Positions 26,556-36,602 of a stretch of DNA of 63,215 nucleotides are shown piece by piece. The position numbers and the translations under genes were made by a program. How positions within the stretch are numbered: position 1 is the stretch's first letter; every line of letters starts with the position of its first letter. Under the pieces are notes generated by a model, which was given only the letters and a program-made list of their open reading frames with translations, was not told where the DNA came from and ran no database searches. This DNA comes from Melioribacter sp. (lineage in GTDB: Bacteria; Bacteroidota; Ignavibacteria; Ignavibacteriales; Melioribacteraceae): contig PMDS01000121.1 in NCBI GenBank assembly GCA_003155655.1, positions 1 through 63,215 of the forward strand, read 5' to 3'.

Positions 26556-28076
26556 TTATTTCTTTACCTTTTCCATCCATTTAGCGCTAATTTCTGTTCT
26601 TCTATTTTTTGCTCTGCCTTTTGCTGTTTTGTTGGATTCAACAGGGTTTCTCTTTCCAAATCCTTCTGCTTTAATTTGAGCTTCATTTATACCTTTCTTA
26701 ACCAAAGATTTGGTAACAACATCAGCTCTCTTTTCAGAAAGTTTTTGATTGTATTTATCGCTGCCAATCCAATCTGTATGACCAGCAAGACTTATTTTAG
26801 CGTCTGCATGGGCTGTTAATACAGCGTATACACTGTCCAAATCCTTCTTCGATAATTTTGTCAAATTTGAATGATTGAATCCAAAATAAACGTTATCAAA
26901 TGTCTTTGTTACTTCTACTTCAGTAATTGGTATATCATCTGATGGATCAAGAGGATTTGTTCCGCGCTTTACTTCAACTCCATCAGGAACAGTGCCGCCG
27001 TCAGTGTCGGCTTTCAATGGATCTGTATGATATTTCAATACTTCTTCACCATCGGTTAAGCCGTCGCCATCTGTATCAGCTTTCAACGGATCGGTTTTGT
27101 ATTTCATGATTTCATCACCGTCATTTAAACCGTCACCATCTGTATCAGCTTTTAATGGATCAGTTTTGAATTTTAAAATTTCATCGCCATCGGTTAAGCC
27201 GTCACCATCTGTATCGGCTTTCAATGGGTCTGTATGGTATTTAAAAATTTCATCATAATCACTTAAGCCGTCTCCATCAGTATCAGCTTTCAAAGGATTT
27301 GTATGATACTTATGAACTTCATCTCCATCATTTATGCCGTCAGCATCAGTATCAGGATTATTTGGATCTGTACCAAGCGCTAATTCATCTCTCAGGGTTA
27401 ATCCGTCTTTGTCTTTATCACTATTTAAGCTTTCTTTAGAAAAGGAAATGCCAATACCAAAATGTATATAACCGTCATTAGTTGTATTTGGTATTTTATA
27501 ATTGTTTATATCATCTGAAAGAGAATAACTGTAACCGAGACTTAAATCAACGGCAACTTCATCGGATACTCTAATTTCAGTGCCGATTCCAAAAGGTATT
27601 ACTCCTGTAGTGCCACTGCCATTAACCGGACTTGGGGAAACACTAACAGGTTTTGTAGTAACATTATAATTTAGTAAACCAAATCCCGCAAAGAAATAAG
27701 GATTCCATCCGTCGATGTCGAATGGAGTATAGAGTAATCTTGCTTCAACGGGAATTATTGTAGTTGTATACCGGGAACTAGGTTTGTAATACGAACCGCC
27801 GTCACCGGAGAGTCTCCCAAAACCAGCATTTATTTCAGCCTGGAAATTGTTATTTAATTCAAATCTAAAAAAACCTCTAAACAAAAATGACGATAGAGCC
27901 AATCCATTATCATCTTCAAATTCAGTGGTTGCCATCACCTCATTGAACTGAATACCTCCCTTATAACCAAAATCCTTAAAAGTATTAAAAGATGTTTGGG
28001 CTGATGTTGTTGCTGCACTGAGTGCGATAAAAAGGAGAATATAGAATAAGTTAATTAATAGTGATTTTTGCTTCAT
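26556..28076 (-). CDS. OmpA-family outer membrane protein with thrombospondin type-3 repeats
   Basis: A 506-residue protein has a signal peptide (about 1-26) and an N-terminal beta-barrel region (about 30-215). Next come about six calcium-binding TSP3 repeats of 24 residues (DTDGDGLTDGDE pattern, about 220-375). The C-terminal OmpA peptidoglycan-binding domain contains GHTDWIGSDKYNQKLSEKRAD. It likely anchors the outer membrane to the cell wall. The repeats are also similar at DNA level in 72-bp units. A broken copy of its 3' end lies at 23711-23820. Confidence 0.92.
   Translation of the reverse strand: MKQKSLLINLFYILLFIALSAATTSAQTSFNTFKDFGYKGGIQFNEVMATTEFEDDNGLALSSFLFRGFFRFELNNNFQAEINAGFGRLSGDGGSYYKPSSRYTTTIIPVEARLLYTPFDIDGWNPYFFAGFGLLNYNVTTKPVSVSPSPVNGSGTTGVIPFGIGTEIRVSDEVAVDLSLGYSYSLSDDINNYKIPNTTNDGYIHFGIGISFSKESLNSDKDKDGLTLRDELALGTDPNNPDTDADGINDGDEVHKYHTNPLKADTDGDGLSDYDEIFKYHTDPLKADTDGDGLTDGDEILKFKTDPLKADTDGDGLNDGDEIMKYKTDPLKADTDGDGLTDGEEVLKYHTDPLKADTDGGTVPDGVEVKRGTNPLDPSDDIPITEVEVTKTFDNVYFGFNHSNLTKLSKKDLDSVYAVLTAHADAKISLAGHTDWIGSDKYNQKLSEKRADVVTKSLVKKGINEAQIKAEGFGKRNPVESNKTAKGRAKNRRTEISAKWMEKVKK
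26990..27360 (-). repeat. 72-bp coding repeats (TSP3 units)
   Basis: At least five tandem 72-bp units encode the DTDGDGL-containing calcium-binding repeats of the OmpA-like protein. Strong nucleotide similarity between units points to recent expansion or homogenisation. Confidence 0.75.
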
Positions 28077-28154
28077 TAGTTTACCTCACTTTAATTTGTT
28101 GAATTTTTTTTTATAACAAAAAACTATTTACTGAATTTTTTAACTCCTCTTGAT

Positions 28155-28433
28155 TTAGCCGTTAAAACTTTTACGCCAGCTTCTCATTAGGAAACCGGTA
28201 ATTATTAATGCCAGCCCTATTATTGCTACTTTGATGTATTGATCTGTGTAATAATAATATCCGCCGATGGCTACGGGAACATTTTGCATTTCTAATTGTG
28301 TTAATCCTTCCCCGCGGGCAATTTCTACTTTGTAGGTTATATGTAGTAACGCATAAGCGCTAATTATACTTCCTTGTAAAAAGCAAACTACGTCAACAAA
28401 TGCAAAAACTATTGTTGATAACATTTTACTCAT
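28155..28433 (-). CDS. Small membrane protein of unknown function
   Basis: The preferred start is 28433 (MSKMLSTIV), giving 92 residues, because GAAGAGGG lies just before it; the frame is open to 28478. Two hydrophobic helices are visible, near the N-terminus (VFAFVDVVCFLQGSI) and near the C-terminus (IKVAIIGLALIITGFLM). I do not recognise the family. Confidence 0.6.
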   Translation of the reverse strand: MSKMLSTIVFAFVDVVCFLQGSIISAYALLHITYKVEIARGEGLTQLEMQNVPVAIGGYYYYTDQYIKVAIIGLALIITGFLMRSWRKSFNG

Positions 28434-28570
28434 AAAGCCCTCTTCTTTATTATCATAAAAGAAAATCAAATTTTGCAATTGATGAATTCAATAAACATAA
28501 ATTTCTGATAATTTTCATCAAAAATCGCTTTGCAAGATACTTTATTTTTACACTTTCGTGCATTTCAAAG

Positions 28571-28644
28571 TACCCCGGAGAGGAATCGAACCTCCGACCA
28601 ACAGTTTAGGAAACTGCTGCTCTATCCTTCTGAGCTACCGGGGC
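28571..28644 (-). tRNA. tRNA-Arg (anticodon CCT)
   Basis: The minus strand folds as a 74-nt cloverleaf: acceptor GCCCCGG with CCGGGGT (a G-U at the first pair), D arm with AGCTCAGAAGGATAGAGC, anticodon loop TTCCTAA, and T arm GGAGGTTCGATTCCTC. CCA is not encoded. It decodes AGG. Confidence 0.95.
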
Positions 28645-28792
28645 GGTTAAATTCGACTTCATCTCCCGTTAATATAGAGGAAGTTCAGCCTGGTTTTTTA
28701 TCAAAATTTGAAATCCAATTACTAAATATAAAAAATCATTATTTTATTCAAAACTATTAGTTATTATATTTTCTTTTGATTCACTAAATTGA

Positions 28793-30151
<1,359 letters not shown>

Positions 30152-30168
30152 AGATGAAAGTCATCTGA

Positions 30169-30199
30169 CAAAAGGCGCCTCATAGTAGGCGCTTTTTTG
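30169..30199 (+). terminator. Terminator of eno
   Basis: AAAGGCGCC pairs with GGCGCTTTT around an 8-nt loop and runs into a T-tract. Confidence 0.85.
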
Positions 30200-30233
30200 T
30201 CTTTGCACTCTTGAAAATATTTTAGAGGAAAAA

Positions 30234-31613
30234 ATGTCTGAGCAAAATATTAAATCAATCAACAGCATTATTAAAAAAAATAAAATTGAAGTGATTGATT
30301 TGAAATGTATCGACCTTTCAGGAAGGCTTCATCATATCTCGCTGCCGGTTTATGATAATATCATTTCAAAACTGACAGGTGAAGGAGTAGGATTTGACGG
30401 CTCCAACTTCGGCTTCCGTAAGGTTGAAAACAGCGACATGATATTAATTCCGGATTTGGATACTGCTGTAATTGATCTTTTCCGTGATGCGCCGACTTTA
30501 AGTTTTTATTCGAACATTATTCTTACGGACGGAAAAAGAACAAGATTTTCTCAGGATGGAAGATTTCTTGCACGCCAGGCAGAGGCTTTACTTAAAAAAA
30601 TTACCGGTGCGGATAAAAGCTGGTGGGGACCCGAATTTGAGTTTTACATATTCTCAAAAGTTGAATACGATACCCGCACCGCAACTTCATATTATACAGT
30701 TGAACATGCGGAAGAATTTTACAAACGCGCCTATCATGCAATAAACCCGTTTGACCTTTATGATGATTTTAGAGATGAAGCTAGCAAACTTTTGCAAAAA
30801 TTTGGAATCAAAGTTAAATACCATCATCATGAAGCGGGCGAGCGCGGTCAGCAGGAAATTGAAACTTATTTTAATGATCTGCTAACAACTGCGGATAATA
30901 TTATTACTGCAAAATACGTCCTGTTCAATTTTGCGCGGCAGAAAAATTTATCAATTACATTTATGCCAAAACCAATGTACCAGCAGCCGGGTAATGGATT
31001 GCATTTGCACCTTTTTCTTACTAAGAATGGAAAAAATGTTTTTTATAAAAAAGGTGCATATGGAAACATGAGCGAGCTTGGTAATTATTTTATAGGCGGT
31101 ATGTTAAAACATGCCCCGGCTCTTTCTGCGTTAACAAGTCCAAGCACAAATTCTTATAAACGTTTAGTGCCGGGCTTTGAAGCCCCGGTAGTTTTAACAT
31201 TTGGACAGGGTAACAGGGCGTCGGCAATTAGAATTCCAAAGTATGTTACCAATCCCGAAGAGACACGGTTTGAATACAGACCACCTGATGCTACAATGAA
31301 TCCTTATCTTTGTCTTACAGCGCTGCTTCTAGCGGGAATTGACGGAGTAGTAAATAAAATTGATCCTGTTAAAGAAGGCTTTGGACCTTGCGACAAAAAA
31401 TTTGAAGATGACGACAGGCACAAATATAAAATGCTGCCGCGCGATCTTGAAGAAGCAATTGATGAGCTAAAAGTTGATAGTGACTTCCTAAAACGCGGTA
31501 ATATATTTACCGATGAATTACTTGAACAATGGATTAAAATAAAAAGAGAAGAAATTCATTCAATCGGCACAATGCCCCACCCATTTGAATATAAGATGTA
31601 TTTTACGTTATAA
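30234..31613 (+). CDS. glnA: Glutamine synthetase type I (alpha-type)
   Basis: This enzyme makes glutamine from glutamate, ammonia and ATP. The 459-residue protein has GVGFDGSNFGFRKVENSDM, WGPEFEFYIF with metal-binding Glu, HHEAGERGQQEIE, PGNGLHLHLFL and RFEYRPPDATMNPYL. The tyrosine adenylylation loop of beta-type enzymes is not seen and the protein is short, so it is GSI-alpha, probably feedback-controlled rather than adenylylated. It follows eno with its own spacer. Confidence 0.94.
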   Translation: MSEQNIKSINSIIKKNKIEVIDLKCIDLSGRLHHISLPVYDNIISKLTGEGVGFDGSNFGFRKVENSDMILIPDLDTAVIDLFRDAPTLSFYSNIILTDGKRTRFSQDGRFLARQAEALLKKITGADKSWWGPEFEFYIFSKVEYDTRTATSYYTVEHAEEFYKRAYHAINPFDLYDDFRDEASKLLQKFGIKVKYHHHEAGERGQQEIETYFNDLLTTADNIITAKYVLFNFARQKNLSITFMPKPMYQQPGNGLHLHLFLTKNGKNVFYKKGAYGNMSELGNYFIGGMLKHAPALSALTSPSTNSYKRLVPGFEAPVVLTFGQGNRASAIRIPKYVTNPEETRFEYRPPDATMNPYLCLTALLLAGIDGVVNKIDPVKEGFGPCDKKFEDDDRHKYKMLPRDLEEAIDELKVDSDFLKRGNIFTDELLEQWIKIKREEIHSIGTMPHPFEYKMYFTL

Positions 31614-31620
31614 ATTTTTA

Positions 31621-31700
31621 ACCTCACCCGATCTTCGATCGCCCTCTCCTTACTAAGGAGAGGGCCAGGGCTTGTCCCGCGTTTTTTGCGCGGGTGAGGT
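31621..31700. repeat. CCTCTCC-type intergenic palindrome
   Basis: Outer arms ACCTCACCCG (31621-31630) and CGGGTGAGGT (31691-31700) are perfect. An inner 11-bp stem is formed by CCCTCTCCTTA (31642-31652) and its complement (31654-31664). Related blocks are at 37326-37430, 39090-39180, 58541-58565 and 59571-59595. Confidence 0.85.
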
Positions 31701-31765
31701 CAAAATAAAAAGCATTTAAGAAATGAATCCTGACTGCAAAGAAATTATTATTCTTATTATTATAA

Positions 31766-32386
31766 CTATACTAATAATTTTTTTACAGAAACATATTTCT
31801 CAATTTCTTCAATTAAATTCCAGTCGATATCTTTTTTATAATCAAGCTTTTTAGCAAAACTAGGCCAATTTTGTGGCGGGATACCCCAAATACAGATAAT
31901 TGAAAAATATGCACTATCTTTTATATACCAACTTTCATTCTTATCCATAAAAAGTGAAATCAAAAGGTTTAAATATTTTTTATTCTTTGTTCCTATAAAG
32001 ATAGAACTAATACAACTTGCAGCCATAGATCTATTATCTTCGTCTTCTTTTTTGTCCAATAATACAGATTCATAAATTTGCAAATATTCTTTTGAATTCC
32101 AGTGAACTCCAAGTACATTAAGAGCAATTTTACGCAGTTCGGAATCTTCGTTATCCAGATATTTCACAATTTCTATTTCTGCTTCCTTATAACGTGCTTC
32201 ACCAAATATGTGAATTGCAGTGTAGACTGCGTCTTTTTCAATATTGCCGTCACGTAAATCTTCTAATAAAGTTGGCAGTTTCCACTTAAAATCGTTTTCC
32301 AAATCCTTATTATAGCCTAGATAGTAATTTTTGATTTCGGATAAAAATTCAAGAAGTTCTTTTCTGTTTCTCATTATTGTATCCAT
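31766..32386 (-). CDS. HEAT-repeat-like protein in the TIR island
   Basis: About 206 residues, all helical, with repeated helix pairs such as KEAEIEIVKYLDNEDSELRKIALNVLG that look like HEAT/PBS-lyase repeats. Start is uncertain: ATG at 32386 or 32374 (MRNRKELL), or TTG at 32395; none has a good Shine-Dalgarno. It follows the TIR gene by about 35 nt on the same strand. HEAT proteins usually act as scaffolds. Function here is unknown. Confidence 0.65.
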   Translation of the reverse strand: MDTIMRNRKELLEFLSEIKNYYLGYNKDLENDFKWKLPTLLEDLRDGNIEKDAVYTAIHIFGEARYKEAEIEIVKYLDNEDSELRKIALNVLGVHWNSKEYLQIYESVLLDKKEDEDNRSMAASCISSIFIGTKNKKYLNLLISLFMDKNESWYIKDSAYFSIICIWGIPPQNWPSFAKKLDYKKDIDWNLIEEIEKYVSVKKLLV

Positions 32387-32421
32387 TGCTGTCAAAAATC
32401 ATTTCCTGAGGTTTGTGAAAA

Positions 32422-33102
32422 TTACCCCAACTTCAAATCTCTTATTAATCTGTCAAAAGCTTTTTGGTAGTCATCATAATTTTTCCAATTACTGAAATCA
32501 CCAATATGCCTTGTGTTTTTAATAGTTTCTGCCCAGCCAATATTTGATTCCATAATATTATTATCAATTCTAATTGGAAATAACATTTTGGGTTTATTCC
32601 CTTTTTCTTTTGACAATGCAGATTCCACTTCATCCCCTACCCAATTTGATTCTATTGAATCCTTTGATAACACTAATAATAATTTATCATACAGCTTTAT
32701 ACTCTCGTGAATCCTTGGTCTTATCTTATCACCAATCTTTAAACTCTCTGGAGCATAAAAGCACCTTATATTCTTTTGCTGTAAATCTGTAAAAAGTCTT
32801 TTCGCAAATTTTTCATCTTTGCTAGAATAACTTATAAAACAGGAATAATAATCAACAATATTCTGTGGAATCCCGATTTTCCTAAGAAATTCTTTTGAAA
32901 TAGTTCTCCTTGTTGACTTGTGAATAGAGTTTTTACCATTTGGTTTGACGTGAGTAATTAGGCTCTTGTAAGTGAGCTTGTAAAGATGAGATTCTGAAAT
33001 ATTAAGATATTTACAAGCCTCTCGAAATGTTAATGGCTTTTCATCTTGCTGAAATAATTGTTCAAGGTTTGTGAGCCTTTCAAGGATGGAATCTTGTTTC
33101 AT
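32422..33102 (-). CDS. Excisionase-type HTH fused to a TIR domain
   Basis: A 226-residue protein has two parts. Residues about 20-58 (PLTFREACKYLNISESHLYKLTYKSLITH) form the HTH_17 excisionase-like helix-turn-helix. Residues about 86-200 form a bacterial TIR domain: YSCFISYSSKDEKFAKRLF, RCFYAPESLKIGD, DKLLLVLSKDSIESNW and the Trp154-x3-Glu158 motif carrying the expected catalytic glutamate for NAD+ cleavage. Such TIR proteins often serve in anti-phage defence. One added A after GGTAAAA would extend the HTH in another frame to its own stop, hinting that the fusion arose by frameshift. Four relics of homologous 3' ends lie nearby. Confidence 0.82.
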   Translation of the reverse strand: MKQDSILERLTNLEQLFQQDEKPLTFREACKYLNISESHLYKLTYKSLITHVKPNGKNSIHKSTRRTISKEFLRKIGIPQNIVDYYSCFISYSSKDEKFAKRLFTDLQQKNIRCFYAPESLKIGDKIRPRIHESIKLYDKLLLVLSKDSIESNWVGDEVESALSKEKGNKPKMLFPIRIDNNIMESNIGWAETIKNTRHIGDFSNWKNYDDYQKAFDRLIRDLKLG

Positions 33103-33195
33103 TTTTTGCCTCAGATTAATTTAAATATATCTGATGCAAAAAAACTAAATAAATGAAGAAATATGAAGGAAGGTTATTTCCCTAAAAATGGAAAG

Positions 33196-33918
33196 TTACT
33201 TCCTCTTTTTAAGATTATTTGAATAACATTTCCTATAGGAATCCTCATATACTGGACTAAATCCGAATTTGATTAGTGTTTCGCCACAAGCAACATATTT
33301 TTTTTTACCAGCTAATAAAAGTGAGTCAGTATATTTATACATATCACTAGTATATTTTATGTTTGATCTATAATCAGGTTTGGAATTCAGTGTTCTATAT
33401 GCGATATCAAATATCATATCAGTAAACTGTTCAAAAAAGAGTTTATCAAGTTCAAAAGCTTTATACGCATTATGATCCAATGTAACACCTTTTATAATTC
33501 CATAACTGCTTTCAACTACTGAATCAATAATTGAATCATAGAATTCTTTCTTCTCTTTTTCATTGAGATTTTTTCTATCAGCAAAATAATCAATAAAATC
33601 GACCATCTTCTTTAGAGTATAATCAACAAATAATTCTTGAATCATTGGTATCGAGCTGTTTTCTGAATAAGTATATTTCAATTTTAGAATTAATTTACTT
33701 TTTCCTTCTAAAATCAAATCAATGAGAATTTTTGATAATTCATCATTTTCTCCCCCCACATAATATTTATCAATAAGTTCTTGACTAATGTTTACAATAC
33801 AATTTTTATCATTTAATTGTATCGCTTTTCTCAGTTCGTCGAACCTTCTAACCTTTTCAGATAACAACTGCTGATCTTTGGGGGCTGCATTATTTCTAGT
33901 TTCTTCTTTCTTTTCCAT
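33196..33918 (-). CDS. Protein of unrecognised family, island paralogue A
   Basis: A 240-residue, mostly helical, acidic/lysine-rich protein with no signal peptide or membrane helix. I do not recognise the family. Its C-terminus (MYKYTDSLLLAGKKKYVAC, then TLIKFGF and YEDSYRK) aligns with the C-terminus of the next gene at 34027. Both genes start after AGGTGAGTTTATG with similar upstream DNA, so they are a duplicated pair. It is 93 nt upstream of the TIR gene on the same strand. A role with TIR is an inference from position. Confidence 0.6.
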   Translation of the reverse strand: MEKKEETRNNAAPKDQQLLSEKVRRFDELRKAIQLNDKNCIVNISQELIDKYYVGGENDELSKILIDLILEGKSKLILKLKYTYSENSSIPMIQELFVDYTLKKMVDFIDYFADRKNLNEKEKKEFYDSIIDSVVESSYGIIKGVTLDHNAYKAFELDKLFFEQFTDMIFDIAYRTLNSKPDYRSNIKYTSDMYKYTDSLLLAGKKKYVACGETLIKFGFSPVYEDSYRKCYSNNLKKRK

Positions 33919-34026
33919 AAACTCACCTTAAATACCCAAATCCAAATATTAAGAGTAATATAAATTTTAACTCTTAAAAAAAAGAACCACTTCTTTTTAT
34001 TTATTCTTTTCCAATAATCTAGCTGA

Positions 34027-34704
34027 CTACATTCGCATTTTGATATAAAAACGGTATTGCTTAGAATAAGATTCTTCCTTTAACGGATCAAGTCCAAATT
34101 TCTCTAATGTCTTTCTACAGGCAACATAATCTTTAATGCCATCAAGTTTTAATTTACTTGTATATTCAAACATCTCTTTTGTGTAAAGTCTATTTGGTGA
34201 AAGCTTCCATTCTGAGTTCATAAATAAATCTGCAAATAAAAAGTAATATTCAAAAGCTCCTTCAAAATCATGTAGTGAAAGGTAAAATTCCTCTTCCCCT
34301 CCAAACAAAATACCATGTTTAATGATACCAAGGTGTTCAAGTAAGGCGCCTTCCCATTCACTAAAAATATTCTGTTCACTTTTCCCAACTGTTTTTTTGA
34401 GAAGCCAAGGAATAATCTCTTTCTTAACTTTTTGAGTTACCATATAATAAAAAATATTTGCATCCAGCGTATCTACATATCTTAGACAATATTCTTTAAT
34501 TAAATATTCTCGTTCTGAATCAAAATAAACATCTTTTACTATCTCAATAAGGGTTTCATAACAATTATGTGCCTCTTCTTGTGGGATTCCATTTCTAAAA
34601 TAATTTACCAATTTGCAAAATTCATCAGTGTTTTTTTCATAAGCATATTTTTTCAATAATTCAAAATCTTTATTTGTTATTGGTTGTTTTATCTTTTTGC
34701 TCAT
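34027..34704 (-). CDS. Protein of unrecognised family, island paralogue B
   Basis: A 225-residue helical soluble protein. The C-terminal MFEYTSKLKLDGIKDYVAC followed by TLEKFGLDPLKEESYSKQY matches paralogue A, while the N-terminal halves have diverged strongly. Shine-Dalgarno and start context (AGGTGAGTTTATG) equal those of paralogue A. Conserved C-termini with variable N-termini may mean a shared partner and different sensors, but this is speculation. Confidence 0.6.
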   Translation of the reverse strand: MSKKIKQPITNKDFELLKKYAYEKNTDEFCKLVNYFRNGIPQEEAHNCYETLIEIVKDVYFDSEREYLIKEYCLRYVDTLDANIFYYMVTQKVKKEIIPWLLKKTVGKSEQNIFSEWEGALLEHLGIIKHGILFGGEEEFYLSLHDFEGAFEYYFLFADLFMNSEWKLSPNRLYTKEMFEYTSKLKLDGIKDYVACRKTLEKFGLDPLKEESYSKQYRFYIKMRM

Positions 34705-34862
34705 AAACTCACCTCAAAAAATTCAAAAATAGATATCCAAATATTCAGAGCAATACTAATGATAACAATTAACAAAAAGAGGCATTTTCTTCTGATGTAG
34801 TCGATGATTGATTTCATAATCTTTACATATTTATTTACTGATTAAATACTAACTTCAATTAT

Positions 34863-34966
34863 TTCATTGCTGTCAAGAATCATTTTTTGTTGGTTTGTGA
34901 AAATTAACCCAACTTCAAATCTCTTATTAATCTGTTAAAAGCTTTTAGGGATCCCGCATTGCGGGA
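34863..34966 (-). pseudogene. Relic of a TIR gene 3' end, scar B
   Basis: Bases about 34863-34947 match the 3' end and downstream flank of the intact TIR gene (32385-32468), including the codons for RLIRDLKL. The match stops after AAGCTTTT and is joined to a hairpin TCCCGCA-T-TGCGGGA (34952-34966). The rest of this 326-bp spacer (34705-35030) has no gene. Confidence 0.8.
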
Positions 34967-35030
34967 AAAAACTAATTACCCCGAACTTGTTTTGGTGCTG
35001 TCTGTGTTAAATTGTATATTATACAAAACA

Positions 35031-36479
35031 CTATTTTAATGCTACAGTTCTAAAACGATTTGAGAGGAATTCTTCAATTTTTGCAAATGATGAAATACTA
35101 AGTTGACTTAACAAACTAATAAGATCTTCATCAACAACTGGTATTATAGCACCTCGGTCATCTTTAAATGTATCTGTACATCTTTTTAAAAATAAATCTA
35201 TGTCTTCAATTTCACGACAGACAACAAGACCAAACTTTCCACGATTGGGAGAAAAACGTCCAGAAATTTGATCTAATTCAGGATTGGCTAAATCTCTCGA
35301 ATAATTTTTACATTCAACTAAAATGAAAGTGGAAGGAATATTATAACTTTTGTGTAATCTACTAAAGAATCCATCCTCAGCCGCATTATCAAAAGTAATA
35401 TCAATTCTTTTTCTACCTTCATGAATTTCTTTTTCAACTTGTGGGCAAAGTAATTTTGGGAAGAATAATAATTCCAAAATACCAACTACAGTTTTATGGT
35501 ATAAAGATGCTTCTTCGTTACCAGGTTTTATTGATTTTAGTTTGTTTATTAAAAAATCGATCAGTTCATCTAAATCAGTATCACACAATTCATAATTGTT
35601 TACTGATTTATCAGTTTTTTGAATTTGAGTTTTAAAATCAGCAAATACTTCGGGATGATGATTTGTAAAATCTGTCAGGAACTCTTTAGAAAAAGGAGCT
35701 TCTTTTTCTTTCAAACTTTTCTTTGTTACAAATTTCTTCTCACTACCATCTTTGTATTTATGTGTTTGGACAAGTAACGTATTTAATCGAAGATGTTCTT
35801 GTTGTAGGAAATTAAGAACAAAGTGTTGATAATATTTTTGAGGTGTGTGACTTTGAGAATATGAAACAACGCCTTTTGGTAATAACAATATTCTTTTGTT
35901 ATCAACGATCAACATCTCTGTTAAATAATTATCCCAGATTCTCTTATCCCGTCGCCAGACAAAACCAGAAGGCACACCACTCTGAATTGGAATATTCCAT
36001 AATCTACATTGTTGTTGAGTATATTCAATTAGATGAAGACGAATAATATTTGTGGCCATATCTGATGTTTTATCCTTATCAATATTTACAACAAATACTC
36101 TCACATCTTCTAAATGTTCAACTATTCCGGTTTTTATTGCTTTACTTTCTAAAATACTGTCAAATATTTGCTCGGCTTGAATATGACCGATACCACGACC
36201 TTGTGGATTACCACGTGATAATCCCAAACAAGTTTCATTCGGTTCATTCAAATGATCAAAAAGTTCTTTTGCTTCATTTCTTTTTCTTGACCTAACAAGA
36301 CGAATAAATTCTTCAAAAAAGCTTCGGATTGTTCTACTAGAATTAATAGAAAAAGAATCATTACGATGAGCAAGAAAATATGGATCAAGAAAAAGTGGAA
36401 TATCAGTCAAAGGATCAATATCCACAAAATCAAGTTCATATTGTGTTTTCTGTAGATTATACTTTTGGCTTATTCTCAT
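35031..36479 (-). CDS. PD-(D/E)XK nuclease-like protein
   Basis: A 482-residue soluble protein. The C-terminal part has the nuclease core: Glu336 (ILELLFF), Asp360 in KRIDITFD, and Glu389-x-Lys391 in FILVECKNYS. These match the order of the restriction-endonuclease-like fold. The N-terminal 300 residues (SQKYNLQKTQYELDFVDIDP..., QGRGIGHIQAEQIFDSIL) are unlike any domain I can name and may sense or bind. No methylase is adjacent, so it is not a classical restriction-modification enzyme. A stand-alone defence effector is plausible. Confidence 0.65.
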   Translation of the reverse strand: MRISQKYNLQKTQYELDFVDIDPLTDIPLFLDPYFLAHRNDSFSINSSRTIRSFFEEFIRLVRSRKRNEAKELFDHLNEPNETCLGLSRGNPQGRGIGHIQAEQIFDSILESKAIKTGIVEHLEDVRVFVVNIDKDKTSDMATNIIRLHLIEYTQQQCRLWNIPIQSGVPSGFVWRRDKRIWDNYLTEMLIVDNKRILLLPKGVVSYSQSHTPQKYYQHFVLNFLQQEHLRLNTLLVQTHKYKDGSEKKFVTKKSLKEKEAPFSKEFLTDFTNHHPEVFADFKTQIQKTDKSVNNYELCDTDLDELIDFLINKLKSIKPGNEEASLYHKTVVGILELLFFPKLLCPQVEKEIHEGRKRIDITFDNAAEDGFFSRLHKSYNIPSTFILVECKNYSRDLANPELDQISGRFSPNRGKFGLVVCREIEDIDLFLKRCTDTFKDDRGAIIPVVDEDLISLLSQLSISSFAKIEEFLSNRFRTVALK

Positions 36480-36602
36480 TTTTTATTTGTTTTAAATAAC
36501 GTTGATGTTATTAAGCCGCCGTTCTATGAAAAACTTTTTTGTTGTTTCATTTATGTTTTATTATCTATTGACTATATCCTTATTAAAACGGTTATGTGTA
36601 AT

